From positions 62,001 through 126,000 of the forward strand of contig WUUP01000011.1 of the NCBI GenBank assembly GCA_009833045.1: a stretch of 64,000 nucleotides of DNA, given 5' to 3'. Source of the stretch: Saprospirales bacterium GYS_P2D. Lineage in GTDB: Bacteria > Bacteroidota > Bacteroidia > Chitinophagales > Saprospiraceae. The position numbers and the translations under genes are program-made. Shown here one piece after another: positions 17,327 through 26,330 of this stretch (the first letter of the stretch is position 1; the number at the start of each line of letters is the position of its first letter). The notes under the pieces were generated by a model. It saw only the letters and a list, made by a program, of their open reading frames with translations. It made no database searches and was not told the DNA's origin.

Positions 17327-18760
17327 ATGAAAGTAAATGATCATCAGAATACTAAGATAGTAGCCACCGTAGGGCCAGCTTGTAACTCACCTCAAAAGTT
17401 GAAAGCGTTAGCTGCTGCAGGAGTAGATGTCTTCCGACTCAATTTTTCTCACGGCTCTCACGAAGACCACCTCAAGGTCATCCAACATGTCAATAAAATC
17501 AATGAAGAATACGGGCTTCATTTGTCACTTTTAGCGGATCTACAAGGGCCAAAACTGCGTGTCGGCAAAGTGCAGGAAGGTGGTATCCCTCTGAAAAAAG
17601 GTGCCATTATAAGATTCACTAATGAAGAGTGTATAGGCAATGAGGAGAGGGTCTATATGAGTTATGATCAGTTTGCTCAAGATGTCAATGTAGGGGAGCG
17701 AGTACTATGTGATGATGGAAAGCTGGTCCTCGAAGTAGCAGCTACTGATGGTGAGGCTAATGTAGATCTCAAGGTCATACATGGAGGTATCCTCAAGGCA
17801 AATAAAGGCGTAAATCTCCCAGATACTAAGATATCTCTGCCATGTCTGACTGAAAAGGATCTCAGGGACCTGGAGTTTATCCTTACTCAGCCAGTTAACT
17901 GGATAGCATTATCATTTGTGAGAGAAGCGGCAGATGTATTAGAGCTCATCTCTAAGATAGAAGCAGCGGGGCATCCTGCTAAAGTGATCTCTAAGATCGA
18001 GAAGCCAGAAGCTGTCAAAAATATAAAGGAAATAGTCAAAGCCTCTAATGCTATCATGGTCGCCAGAGGTGATCTCGGAGTAGAAGTGCCGATGGAGAGG
18101 GTGCCATCTATCCAAAAGAAAATCATCAGTATGTGCATCCAGCGTGCTCGACCTGTGATAGTCGCTACTCAGATGATGGAGAGTATGATTACTAATCCGA
18201 GCCCTACACGTGCAGAAATCACCGATGTAGCGAACGCTGTACTTGATGGTACAGATGCCGTGATGCTTAGTGGAGAGACCTCTGTAGGAGAACATCCTGT
18301 TGAAGTAGTAAAGGCGATGAATAAGATCATCGGTGAAGCTGAAAAACACTACGAACTGACTAGCAAAAGACCAAAAGCTAATAGTAAAGCATCGACCTAT
18401 CTATCCGACGTGATCTGTATACGTGCCGCTAAGCTCGCAGAGGAGATCAGGGCAAAAGCCATTACAGGACTTACGGTTTCTGGATATACAGCATTCAAAG
18501 TATCGAGCTATCGTCCGAAGTCTAAGATCTGCATTTTCTCTAATAATCAGTCGATCCTCAAAACGCTCAATTTGCTCTGGGGAGTCCGTACCTATTATTA
18601 TGATGAGTTTACGACTACAGATGGAACCATCGAGGATAAAATAAACATTCTAAAAAATAAGAATGTACTCAAGACAGGAGACATCATCGTGAATACGGGT
18701 AGTATGCCTATCAAAAAGAGATTCCGTACTAACATGATGAAAATAACAGTCGTCGAATAA
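17327..18760 (+). CDS. pyk: Pyruvate kinase
   Basis: Transfers phosphate from PEP to ADP, giving pyruvate and ATP at the end of glycolysis. The 477 residues contain the N-terminal TKIVATVGPACNSP, LNFSHGSHEDH near residue 38, the active-site Lys signature AKVISKIEKPEAV near 222, and MVARGDLGVEVP near 244. The C-terminal allosteric domain is present and ends KITVVE. It diverges from acpP and is followed directly by a long hairpin that also covers the start codon of the next gene. Confidence 0.97.
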   Translation: MKVNDHQNTKIVATVGPACNSPQKLKALAAAGVDVFRLNFSHGSHEDHLKVIQHVNKINEEYGLHLSLLADLQGPKLRVGKVQEGGIPLKKGAIIRFTNEECIGNEERVYMSYDQFAQDVNVGERVLCDDGKLVLEVAATDGEANVDLKVIHGGILKANKGVNLPDTKISLPCLTEKDLRDLEFILTQPVNWIALSFVREAADVLELISKIEAAGHPAKVISKIEKPEAVKNIKEIVKASNAIMVARGDLGVEVPMERVPSIQKKIISMCIQRARPVIVATQMMESMITNPSPTRAEITDVANAVLDGTDAVMLSGETSVGEHPVEVVKAMNKIIGEAEKHYELTSKRPKANSKASTYLSDVICIRAAKLAEEIRAKAITGLTVSGYTAFKVSSYRPKSKICIFSNNQSILKTLNLLWGVRTYYYDEFTTTDGTIEDKINILKNKNVLKTGDIIVNTGSMPIKKRFRTNMMKITVVE

Positions 18761-18769
18761 GACGATGAC

Positions 18770-18834
18770 AATCTGCTCATGAGTAGATGCGTTTTGTGAT
18801 AATGAAAAGCTATTCATGAGCAGATTTTTACTTT
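18770..18834 (+). terminator. Terminator hairpin overlapping the next start codon
   Basis: aatctgctcatgagtag (18770-18786) and ctattcatgagcagatt (18810-18826) form a 17-bp stem with one G:U around a 23-nt loop, followed by ttttactttttatt. The 3' arm contains the ATG (18816-18818) of the following TPR gene. It can act both as the pyk terminator and as a structure that hides that start codon. Confidence 0.7.
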
Positions 18835-20273
18835 TTATTGGGCTGATCGGCCTTACGTTTTCAGGACTATTCGCACAGGAGAGATATACAGAAGAGCAGA
18901 TCGCTCTCCAAGACAGATTCATACAAGCTAATCAGTATAAGCTACTCGCTAAGTATGATCAAGCCCTCGAGATATATGAGAGTATCATAGAGGCGGATCC
19001 GGTCAATGCCTCCGTCCATCATGATATGGCGAGAGTTTACCTAGCTCAAGAGGAATATGCTAAGGCTGAATCTACAGCCAAAAAGGCCATAAAGTTTGAT
19101 CCACGAAATGTGTGGTATAAGATGACCCTCGCTGAAATCTACAACCTCACAGAACAATACGCTAAGGAAGCACAAACCTATAAAGACATCTATACTCTCC
19201 AGCCTAACATTGATGTAGCCAGAAGATTAGCCTTAGCATATGCGATGAGTGGCGACTATAGTGCTCTGGAGGAGGCAGTAGATATCTCTCTGGGAGAGTA
19301 TGGATATGATATGTCATGGATAGATATGGTCGTCGATCCTCTCATGGATAGCGAGCAGAACAATGCCGCAGAAAAAGCACTCAAGAAATATGCTATAAAC
19401 TATCCTACAGAGAGTGATATACAGGTCCGACTGGCAGAGTACTATCACTATACTGGACAAGCAAAAGAATCTAAAAAAGTAGTATCTCAGCTACTCGAAA
19501 GAGAGCCTGAGAATGATCAAGCTCAAAAGCTGATGGCACTCCTGCAGAGTGAGGATCAGTCGGATGACGCCATGCTCAGCTGGGTGTCTGATGAGCGACT
19601 CGATCTGGATATCAAGATCAAGAAGCTCCTCCCAATACTCAATGATCATAGTGCTGGTAAGAATGTAGGAGTAGATCTCTCGGAGGTAGCTACAGCCCTG
19701 AGAGAGGATCATCCAAATGAGGCTAAGGTCTGGTCCCTTAGTGGTGATATCGCATATGGAGATGGTGATCTCATGGCTGCGATAGATTACTATGAAAAAG
19801 CAATAGAGCTGGATAAAAGCGTCTATCCTATATGGCATCAGCTCATGCTATGTCAGCAGCTGACTGGAGATATTAAGGGCCTGGCCGAGTGGTCTGAAAA
19901 GGCACTCGACTACTATCCTAATCAGAGTGGCCCATACTACTTTCAGGCAGTAGTTTATCTCTTACAGGATGATGTCTCAGAGTCTGAGTACTACATCAGC
20001 GAGGCGGAGTTCATGGGTGTAAAGGATCCCTATCTCGCAGTAGGTCTTACAGAGCTAAAGGCGCAGATCAAGGCAAAGTCAGAACAATGGTCGGAGGCCA
20101 TCGCCCTGCTCAATACCATCCCTGATCAGGCAAAAAGTGCTGCTACATACGAACTTTTAGGAGACTATCACTACTCCGCAGGTGATAAATCAGCTGCGAC
20201 TGAAAACTATGGCAAGGCACTCAAAAAAGGCGGAGATAAAGCTCGGCTCAATCAAAAACTACAGTCCATATAG
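18816..20273 (+). CDS. Exported TPR-repeat protein
   Basis: A 485-residue protein with a signal peptide (MSRFLLFIGLIGLTFSGLFA, cleaved before QERYTEEQ). TPR motifs run through most of its length, for example KYDQALEIYESIIEADP near residue 48 and DLMAAIDYYEKAIELDKSVYPI near 315. Probably a periplasmic or outer-membrane scaffold. The set of TPR protein, DUF4292 lipoprotein and EnvC-like activator is recurrent in Bacteroidota and points to envelope biogenesis. Its ATG is buried in the hairpin that follows pyk. The next gene starts at the base right after its stop, so the two are tightly coupled. Confidence 0.88.
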   Translation: MSRFLLFIGLIGLTFSGLFAQERYTEEQIALQDRFIQANQYKLLAKYDQALEIYESIIEADPVNASVHHDMARVYLAQEEYAKAESTAKKAIKFDPRNVWYKMTLAEIYNLTEQYAKEAQTYKDIYTLQPNIDVARRLALAYAMSGDYSALEEAVDISLGEYGYDMSWIDMVVDPLMDSEQNNAAEKALKKYAINYPTESDIQVRLAEYYHYTGQAKESKKVVSQLLEREPENDQAQKLMALLQSEDQSDDAMLSWVSDERLDLDIKIKKLLPILNDHSAGKNVGVDLSEVATALREDHPNEAKVWSLSGDIAYGDGDLMAAIDYYEKAIELDKSVYPIWHQLMLCQQLTGDIKGLAEWSEKALDYYPNQSGPYYFQAVVYLLQDDVSESEYYISEAEFMGVKDPYLAVGLTELKAQIKAKSEQWSEAIALLNTIPDQAKSAATYELLGDYHYSAGDKSAATENYGKALKKGGDKARLNQKLQSI

Positions 20274-21017
20274 ATGCGAGGATATCTCATACTCTCTATA
20301 GTGGCGGTACTCGCCCTACTCTCGAGCTGTCGTACTAACAAAGAAATACCAAAAGCTAAGAAGCAATCTCTCAGTGAAGTACTTGCTGGAATGGAGAGTG
20401 CCCAGCGAGAGTATCAATTTTTTTCGGCCAAAGCCAATGTTAAATTTGAAGGAGAGGAGATGCGAGTAGGAGGTCGGGCTAATATCCGTATCATCAAGGA
20501 TAGTCTGATCTGGATGAACTTCAAAAAGCTGAGCATAGAGGGCTCTCGAGCACTCATCACGCAGGATAGCTTCTGGATAGTATATCGACTGGACAAGATG
20601 TATGAGTCAGGTACTTTTGAGGAGTTGATGGAGGCCTATGATTTGACGTTCAGTTTCTCTCAGCTACAAGACTATATCGTGGGTAATTATCCGGTGCCTA
20701 CAGCTGGTCAAGTCAAAGACTATAAAGCTAAGAAGCTCTACATGATGAGCTTTTCTGAGAATGCAAATGACTATATATATCAGGTAGATGGAGCGTATCA
20801 GCTGCGAGATTTCACGATCGTAGATGCCTATGGTAGGCAGGTGCAGGGGAGTTACTCTGACTATGGTAGTGACGGATATGCTTATCGCAAAAATTTTGAC
20901 GTCCAGATAGATAGTACTGCCAACGGGGGAATTTCTATAGATTTGATGGATGTAGAGTTTGATGTGCCAAAAAAGATATCATTTGATGTTCCGAGTCATT
21001 ATTATAAGTTGCCTTAG
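20274..21017 (+). CDS. DUF4292 family lipoprotein
   Basis: A 247-residue lipoprotein with the signal MRGYLILSIVAVLALLSSC, lipobox Cys near residue 19. The beta-rich body (FSAKANVKFEGEEMRVGG, then DSLIWMNFKKLSIEG) resembles the DUF4292 family, which has a LolA/LolB-like shape. A lipid- or lipoprotein-binding role at the outer membrane is therefore plausible but unproven. Its ATG follows the TPR-gene stop with no gap, and its 3' end overlaps the start of the EnvC-like gene by 32 nt, so three genes form one translational unit. Confidence 0.85.
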   Translation: MRGYLILSIVAVLALLSSCRTNKEIPKAKKQSLSEVLAGMESAQREYQFFSAKANVKFEGEEMRVGGRANIRIIKDSLIWMNFKKLSIEGSRALITQDSFWIVYRLDKMYESGTFEELMEAYDLTFSFSQLQDYIVGNYPVPTAGQVKDYKAKKLYMMSFSENANDYIYQVDGAYQLRDFTIVDAYGRQVQGSYSDYGSDGYAYRKNFDVQIDSTANGGISIDLMDVEFDVPKKISFDVPSHYYKLP

Positions 21018-22158
21018 TATATGCTGCGCTATATCTATGGTCACTGCTCAGGATATCAAAAACTATCAAAAGCAGCGACAGATCCTCAATGAGCATATCA
21101 ATATGCTCGATCAATCCCTCGATAGTAAACAGCGTGAAAAATATTCACTCACGAAAAATTATCAACTCCTCGAGAAAAAGATCGAAAAGCGAGAAGAGCT
21201 CCAGACCACTATACAAAATGAAATGCGACTCATAGATAGCTTAGTGCAGGTGGGCTCTACTGATCTCAGCAGGCTGGAGGATATGAGCCAAGTACGGGAA
21301 GAGCAGTACGCATACTATTTGCGAAAAGCATACTATCATCAGCTACAAAATAATACATGGCTCACCTGGCTGAGCTCATCATCCATCAGAGACTATCTGC
21401 TAAAGCGGCGATATCATCGACAGATCACAGACCATGTAGATGCGAGTATCCGAGAGCTGGATAGGCTGACACAGTCAATACAAGATACGATCTCCTACCT
21501 GTCTGATATCCGCCAAGAAAAATTGAAGCTGCTCTCTATCGAAGAGAAAAATCTGTACGCACTTAGCGCTGAGAAGAAAAGTAGTCAATCCCTTATAGAA
21601 GATATCTTCAAGGAGGAATCTCGTCTGCGAGCTGAGCTCCAAAAACAAAGACAAGAGGGCGAACGACTGAACAAAATCATCACCGAACTCATCAAGAAAG
21701 AGGAAGAGGCAGCGAAAGCAGAATTAGCAGTGGACAATGTGTCACTCACCGGAGGTTTTGTCAATAACAAAAACAGCCTCCCTTGGCCTGTCAAAGGGGG
21801 CGTGATCACGGACCGATTTGGTATAAAGCAACACCCTACGCTGAGGAATGTCAGGACTCAAAATCTCGGTATCGATATGCTATGTGATGCGGGAGCAAAG
21901 ATCACCTCGATATATGATGGGACAGTACTGATAGTGACACAGCAACATCCCTATGAGAATATTGTGATCGTCAATCATGGAGACTTCACTACGGCCTACT
22001 TTTATCTGGTGAAGCCCTATGTCAAAAAAGGGGATAGTGTCAAAGCTGGTGAAGTGCTGGGAGAGCTCGGTAGATCTACGTCTAATGCCGACTTCCATTT
22101 TGAGATATGGAGAGATCAGCAACAAGTGGATCCTGAGCTTTGGCTACGCCATAGGTAG
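20986..22158 (+). CDS. EnvC-like murein hydrolase activator, degenerate LytM (M23) domain
   Basis: Exported coiled-coil protein (about residues 25-230) with a C-terminal LytM/M23 domain (about 270-388). I start at ATG 20986 because MFRVIIISCLSICCAISMVTAQ is a good signal peptide. An ATG 27 nt upstream spoils it. In LytM enzymes zinc is held by HxxxD and HxH. Here the sites read NLGID and DFH, and the usual Y-x-HL is YFYL, so metal ligands are missing. That matches E. coli EnvC, which activates amidases rather than cutting murein. It probably works in septal cell-wall splitting. The stop lies inside a 12-bp palindrome ahead of hflX. Confidence 0.88.
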   Translation: MFRVIIISCLSICCAISMVTAQDIKNYQKQRQILNEHINMLDQSLDSKQREKYSLTKNYQLLEKKIEKREELQTTIQNEMRLIDSLVQVGSTDLSRLEDMSQVREEQYAYYLRKAYYHQLQNNTWLTWLSSSSIRDYLLKRRYHRQITDHVDASIRELDRLTQSIQDTISYLSDIRQEKLKLLSIEEKNLYALSAEKKSSQSLIEDIFKEESRLRAELQKQRQEGERLNKIITELIKKEEEAAKAELAVDNVSLTGGFVNNKNSLPWPVKGGVITDRFGIKQHPTLRNVRTQNLGIDMLCDAGAKITSIYDGTVLIVTQQHPYENIVIVNHGDFTTAYFYLVKPYVKKGDSVKAGEVLGELGRSTSNADFHFEIWRDQQQVDPELWLRHR

Positions 22159-22183
22159 CGCTACCGATCTATTCGTACATTTG
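22154..22183 (+). promoter_or_regulatory. Predicted hflX -7 box and adjacent palindrome
   Basis: TACATTTG (22176-22183) matches the Bacteroidota -7 consensus, 21 nt before the hflX ATG. Ten bases upstream is the perfect palindrome ggtagcgctacc (22154-22165), which includes the EnvC-like stop codon. No TTG -33 element is seen at normal spacing, so the palindrome may be an activator or repressor site. Confidence 0.45.
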
Positions 22184-22203
22184 TATCACACTAACCATCA
22201 TAT

Positions 22204-23418
22204 ATGTCAGATAGCTGGGAAATAGGAAAAAAGAAAACGTCGGGCCTCAAAAAAAGAGCAGAGAAAGCCGTGCTCGTCGGATTGGCCAGATCTTCTCAGT
22301 CAAAAGAAGAAATCAAAGAGTATCTGGACGAGTTAGAGTTTTTAGCGATGACTGCAGGTGCGGAGAATGATCGATTTTTCATCCAGTCACTCGATCATCC
22401 TGACTCGAGGACCTTCATCGGTAGTGGAAAGACTGAGGAGATAGCCGAGTATATCGAGGAAAATGATATTGATTTAGTCATATTTGACGATGATCTTACG
22501 GCAAAGCAGGCAGGTAATCTGGAGAAGATATTTAAGCGTAAAATCATAGATCGGAGCACGCTGATCCTGGACATATTTGCTAATAGAGCACAGACTGCAC
22601 AGGCTAAGACGCAGGTCGAGCTGGCGCAGATGCAATACTTACTCCCGAGACTCCGTGGACTCTGGACTCACCTGGAGAGACAGCGTGGTGGTATCGGTAT
22701 GAGAGGTCCTGGTGAGCAGGAGATAGAGACGGATAGACGTATAGTGCGTGATAAGATCTCTAAGCTCAAAAAGAGACTCGAAAAGATAGATCGCCAAAAT
22801 CAAACACAACGAAGCAATCGTGGAGAGCTCATCCGTGTAGCACTCGTAGGATATACTAATGTCGGCAAATCTACTCTGATGAATCTCCTGAGCAAGTCAG
22901 AAGTATTCGCAGAGGATAAGCTATTCGCCACTCTTGATACGACTGTTCGGAAGGTAGTATTTGATCGTATGCCATTCTTGCTATCTGATACGGTAGGATT
23001 CATCAGAAAGCTACCTCACCATCTCATAGAGAGCTTTAAGTCGACGCTGGATGAGGTCCGAGAAAGTGATGTGCTACTCCATGTGGTCGATATATCACAT
23101 CCACAGTACGAGGATCATATCAAGACTGTCCATGAGACCCTCAATTCGCTCAAGGTCGAAGGGAAACGACAGATCATCGTATTCAATAAAATAGATCTCT
23201 ATCGAGAGAAGTACTTTGATGAGCTACTCGACGACGAAGTCAAGCATGAGATCATGACAGAGCTAAAAGAAAAACTTCAAAATCAATATCACGACTCCGA
23301 AGTGATATTGATCTCTGCTATCCAAAAAGAGAATATTGAAGAGCTGAGGGCCCTCATGACGAAAGAGATCGAGGCAGAATACAAGATCCGATATCCATAT
23401 CGGACACACCATTTTTAA
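22204..23418 (+). CDS. hflX: Ribosome-associated GTPase HflX
   Basis: HflX binds the 50S subunit and splits stalled or stress-arrested ribosomes. The N-terminal HflX domain includes DSRTFIGSGKTEEIAEYI and the Gly-rich linker RGGIGMRGPGEQEIETDRR (near residues 161-179). The G domain has G1 GYTNVGKST (near 218), DTVGFIRKLPHHLIESF (near 261) and FNKIDLY (near 327). The 404-residue length is typical. A predicted promoter sits just upstream, after the envelope-gene unit, so it may be transcribed independently. Confidence 0.96.
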   Translation: MSDSWEIGKKKTSGLKKRAEKAVLVGLARSSQSKEEIKEYLDELEFLAMTAGAENDRFFIQSLDHPDSRTFIGSGKTEEIAEYIEENDIDLVIFDDDLTAKQAGNLEKIFKRKIIDRSTLILDIFANRAQTAQAKTQVELAQMQYLLPRLRGLWTHLERQRGGIGMRGPGEQEIETDRRIVRDKISKLKKRLEKIDRQNQTQRSNRGELIRVALVGYTNVGKSTLMNLLSKSEVFAEDKLFATLDTTVRKVVFDRMPFLLSDTVGFIRKLPHHLIESFKSTLDEVRESDVLLHVVDISHPQYEDHIKTVHETLNSLKVEGKRQIIVFNKIDLYREKYFDELLDDEVKHEIMTELKEKLQNQYHDSEVILISAIQKENIEELRALMTKEIEAEYKIRYPYRTHHF

Positions 23419-23447
23419 GAGAAATCGTATAAAGACAAAATAGAAAA

Positions 23448-24542
23448 GTGGATATACTAAAGAAATACGCTAAGTTGCTCGTAGAGTATTGTTTAGAGCT
23501 ACAGGCAGGGGATAAGGTGTTCATACAGTCGACTACGTTGGCAGAGGATCTTGTCAGAGAGGTATATAGAGAGGCGATCAAGGTCGGTGCCCATCCAGAG
23601 ATAGATCTGATGTTCAGAGGTAAGAGTAAGCTGTTTTTGGACAATGCTAATGAAGATCAGCTGGGATACGTATCACCGTTGAGAGAGTATGTTTTTAATC
23701 ATTTTGATAAATATCTCTACATCCGAGCTCCATTCAATCTCCGAGAAGATAGTAATGTAGACAGTGCCAAGCGTACTAAGCGATCACTGGCATCTAAGCA
23801 GCTCAATGCGATCTTCTCTAAGCGGACTGCCGAGGGATCCTTAGTCCGTAGTCTGTGTCAATATCCCACGCAGGCGTCAGCGCAGGAGGCAGGTATGTCA
23901 CTGGAGGAATATCAGGATTTTGTATTCGGTGCATGCCATCTCTATGATGCCGATCCTGCTTCCTCATGGAGAGAGATCAGAGCCGAGCAGCAGCGATTCG
24001 TCGACTATCTCAATCAGGCTAAGCATATCCAGTATAAGAATAAGAAGACTGACATCAGATTCAGCGTAGATGGTCGTACATGGATTAATTCTGATGGACG
24101 GGTCAATATGCCGAGTGGAGAGGTGTTCAGTGGTCCAGTAGAAGATAGTGTCGAGGGGACAGTATACTTTGACTATCCATCGATCTATATGGGACGAGAG
24201 GTGCAGGGCGTGACCTTTGAGGTGGAGCAAGGCAAGATCGTATCTTATAGCGCTGATAGAGGCGAGGAGATACTCGATGAGATCATGAAGATCAACGGAG
24301 CTCGATATTTTGGCGAGGTAGCTATAGGGACTAACTACAATATCCAGCAGCCTACTAAGAATATATTATTTGATGAGAAGATCGGAGGTACTATCCACAT
24401 GGCGATAGGACAGAGCTATATCCAGACAGGTGGTACAAATCAGTCTGTGGTTCACTGGGATCTGATCGCCGATATGAAAGATGGTGGAGAGATCTACGCT
24501 GATGGCGAAAAGATATATCAGGATGGTAAATTTTTGATCTAA
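23448..24542 (+). CDS. M29 family aminopeptidase
   Basis: A 364-residue metallo-aminopeptidase of the thermophilic-type M29 family (AmpS/AmpT), cytoplasmic. Start is GTG at 23448 (reads MDILKKYAKLLVEYCLELQ). The conserved C-terminal part has GEVAIGTNYNIQQ, a Glu-containing FDEKIGGTIHMAIGQSY (near 310) and the HWDLIADM signature near 338, which hold the metal ligands. It lies 29 nt after hflX. Its stop codon shares bases with the stop of the convergent OmpA/PD40 gene (overlap 24539-24542). Confidence 0.92.
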   Translation: MDILKKYAKLLVEYCLELQAGDKVFIQSTTLAEDLVREVYREAIKVGAHPEIDLMFRGKSKLFLDNANEDQLGYVSPLREYVFNHFDKYLYIRAPFNLREDSNVDSAKRTKRSLASKQLNAIFSKRTAEGSLVRSLCQYPTQASAQEAGMSLEEYQDFVFGACHLYDADPASSWREIRAEQQRFVDYLNQAKHIQYKNKKTDIRFSVDGRTWINSDGRVNMPSGEVFSGPVEDSVEGTVYFDYPSIYMGREVQGVTFEVEQGKIVSYSADRGEEILDEIMKINGARYFGEVAIGTNYNIQQPTKNILFDEKIGGTIHMAIGQSYIQTGGTNQSVVHWDLIADMKDGGEIYADGEKIYQDGKFLI

Positions 24543-26329
24543 TCGAAATACACCCGGACTTCTGTACGACGATTGTATTCATGTTCTTTTTCGGTGCAGT
24601 AGACGCCGCTTGAGCAGTGATTTCGTAGTTCTGTTTCACCCTTGCCCAAGGCTTTTACTCTGAAGTCGGACACTCCTTTTGATACCAGGTATAGCTTGGC
24701 AGACATCGCTCGCTCGACAGATAGCTTTAGATTGTAGTCTTGATTGCCACGAGAGTCGGTATGAGCGATGAGCTCTACATTGGCATTTTCATATTTGAGT
24801 AAGAAGTCAGCTAAGGTATCAAGCTGTCCCAGCGATGATTTACTGATATCGGTGCTCCCATAGTCATAGTAGAGTTGGTCAAAGACTAAGGTTTCTGCAT
24901 TGAGTATTTTTTCTTCGACAGGATTGCGTGGAGTAGGAGTCGCCACTGGTGCAGTCGTTTCGATGACAGGATTGGGAGCTACTATTTCTGGTTCTTCTTT
25001 TTCTTCTACTGGTGTTGTTGTTATCACTTCTGCGGGAGTGGGAAGCGTTTCGTCCTGACGGATGCGGATGGTGACTTCTGGCGTCATCTCAGCACCATCT
25101 ATGAATGAGGTAAAAGGTTGAAATCCCTCTCTCTGTACAGAGATGAAGTATTCATCCTGATTATTGATTTCAAAGATACTTCGACCTTGATCATCACTCA
25201 GCTTAGTGATATTTCCACCTTGAGCTTTAGGTACTATATTGAGCAGGATACTCTGATCCTCACTCACATCGAGCGCCTCTATGTCAAATGACGACTTCAT
25301 ATCTCCAGAAAATGGAATGAGGGATACAAATGCATCAGAGATCTTCTCCCCTTCATGATCTTCGACGATGACCTCGAGATCGTACAGTGCCCGCTGCGTC
25401 TGTATAGTGATGAGCTCACTGTCAGCTATAGAGATCTCAGTGATGATCTCTGTATCAAACTGTGCGAAGTATATGTCATCCTTGCCCTGACCTCCAGCAC
25501 GATTACTACTGAAGTAGGCAGACAGGGCATCCTTGGCCACGATCATTCCGATATCATCTGCTGAGCTATTGATGGCTGATCCGAGATTGATCGCCTGTTG
25601 CCAGCTACCATCTCGATAGGTGCTCACATAGATGTCGTAGCCTCCATAGCCACCTCTGCCGAGAGAAGAAAAGAAAAGTACACTATCTTGATACAAGAAT
25701 GGGAATGCTTCATTGTCTGGAGAATTAATATTGGGACCGAGATTTTTAGGCGTATTCCAGCTACCATTTTCACCTCGAGTGGCATACATCAGATCATAGG
25801 CTCCGATACTCGGAGTAGCATCTGTCGAAAAAATAATCATGTCCCCATCAGCTGATAGAGTAGGGTGTTGAGCTGAGTATTGCTCTGGTACGATGACCTC
25901 TTCGAGATAGCTCATTCCAGACTCACTCATGGTCGCAGAATAAATACGATTGGCTGCTTTTTTTCTTCCTTTTACTTTTCGCTTAGATTGTGTGTAGTAT
26001 AGTTTTTTAGCTGTAGCTAAATAATAAGCTGGTCCAAGGTGCTCATCTACATCATTGATAGCTGATAGCGATTGATTGATCTCAGGATCAGTAGAGCTTA
26101 GATCAAAATATCGTTCATTAATCTCCTTATCTTTTTTACCGCCTTCAGCATTCGTCACATAGAGTATAGATCCCTCATAGTAGCATGGAGAAAATTCCAT
26201 ATCTGGACTATTGATGCTGCCTATAGGAGATATCGCCACATCGCTGATGGCCTCATAGTTGATCTGTAGCTGAGCTATCGCAGAGTGTAGTGCAAAAAAG
26301 GATAATATGACTGCTAAGCACTCTCTCAT
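24539..26329 (-). CDS. PD40/OmpA-family outer-membrane protein of a T9SS adhesin module
   Basis: An envelope protein with a signal peptide (MRECLAVILSFFALHSAIA), WD40-like PD40 repeats (about residues 120-300), a regulatory-like beta domain, a Pro/Thr/Glu linker (about 425-470) and a C-terminal OmpA peptidoglycan-binding domain (about 480-596) with AHTDSRGNQDYNLKLSVERA. I start at ATG 26329, one base after the PorP/SprF stop. A longer frame to 26365 would overlap that gene and lose the signal. This layout matches the PorE/SprE-associated OmpA proteins that accompany T9SS surface adhesins. It is the last gene of the adhesin module. Confidence 0.9.
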   Translation of the reverse strand: MRECLAVILSFFALHSAIAQLQINYEAISDVAISPIGSINSPDMEFSPCYYEGSILYVTNAEGGKKDKEINERYFDLSSTDPEINQSLSAINDVDEHLGPAYYLATAKKLYYTQSKRKVKGRKKAANRIYSATMSESGMSYLEEVIVPEQYSAQHPTLSADGDMIIFSTDATPSIGAYDLMYATRGENGSWNTPKNLGPNINSPDNEAFPFLYQDSVLFFSSLGRGGYGGYDIYVSTYRDGSWQQAINLGSAINSSADDIGMIVAKDALSAYFSSNRAGGQGKDDIYFAQFDTEIITEISIADSELITIQTQRALYDLEVIVEDHEGEKISDAFVSLIPFSGDMKSSFDIEALDVSEDQSILLNIVPKAQGGNITKLSDDQGRSIFEINNQDEYFISVQREGFQPFTSFIDGAEMTPEVTIRIRQDETLPTPAEVITTTPVEEKEEPEIVAPNPVIETTAPVATPTPRNPVEEKILNAETLVFDQLYYDYGSTDISKSSLGQLDTLADFLLKYENANVELIAHTDSRGNQDYNLKLSVERAMSAKLYLVSKGVSDFRVKALGKGETELRNHCSSGVYCTEKEHEYNRRTEVRVYFD

Positions 26330-26330
26330 A

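Noticed and set aside
17939-18349. Minus-strand frame of 136 codons inside pyk
   Set aside because: It lies fully within the conserved pyruvate kinase coding region, rich in His/Tyr/Cys as expected from antisense translation.
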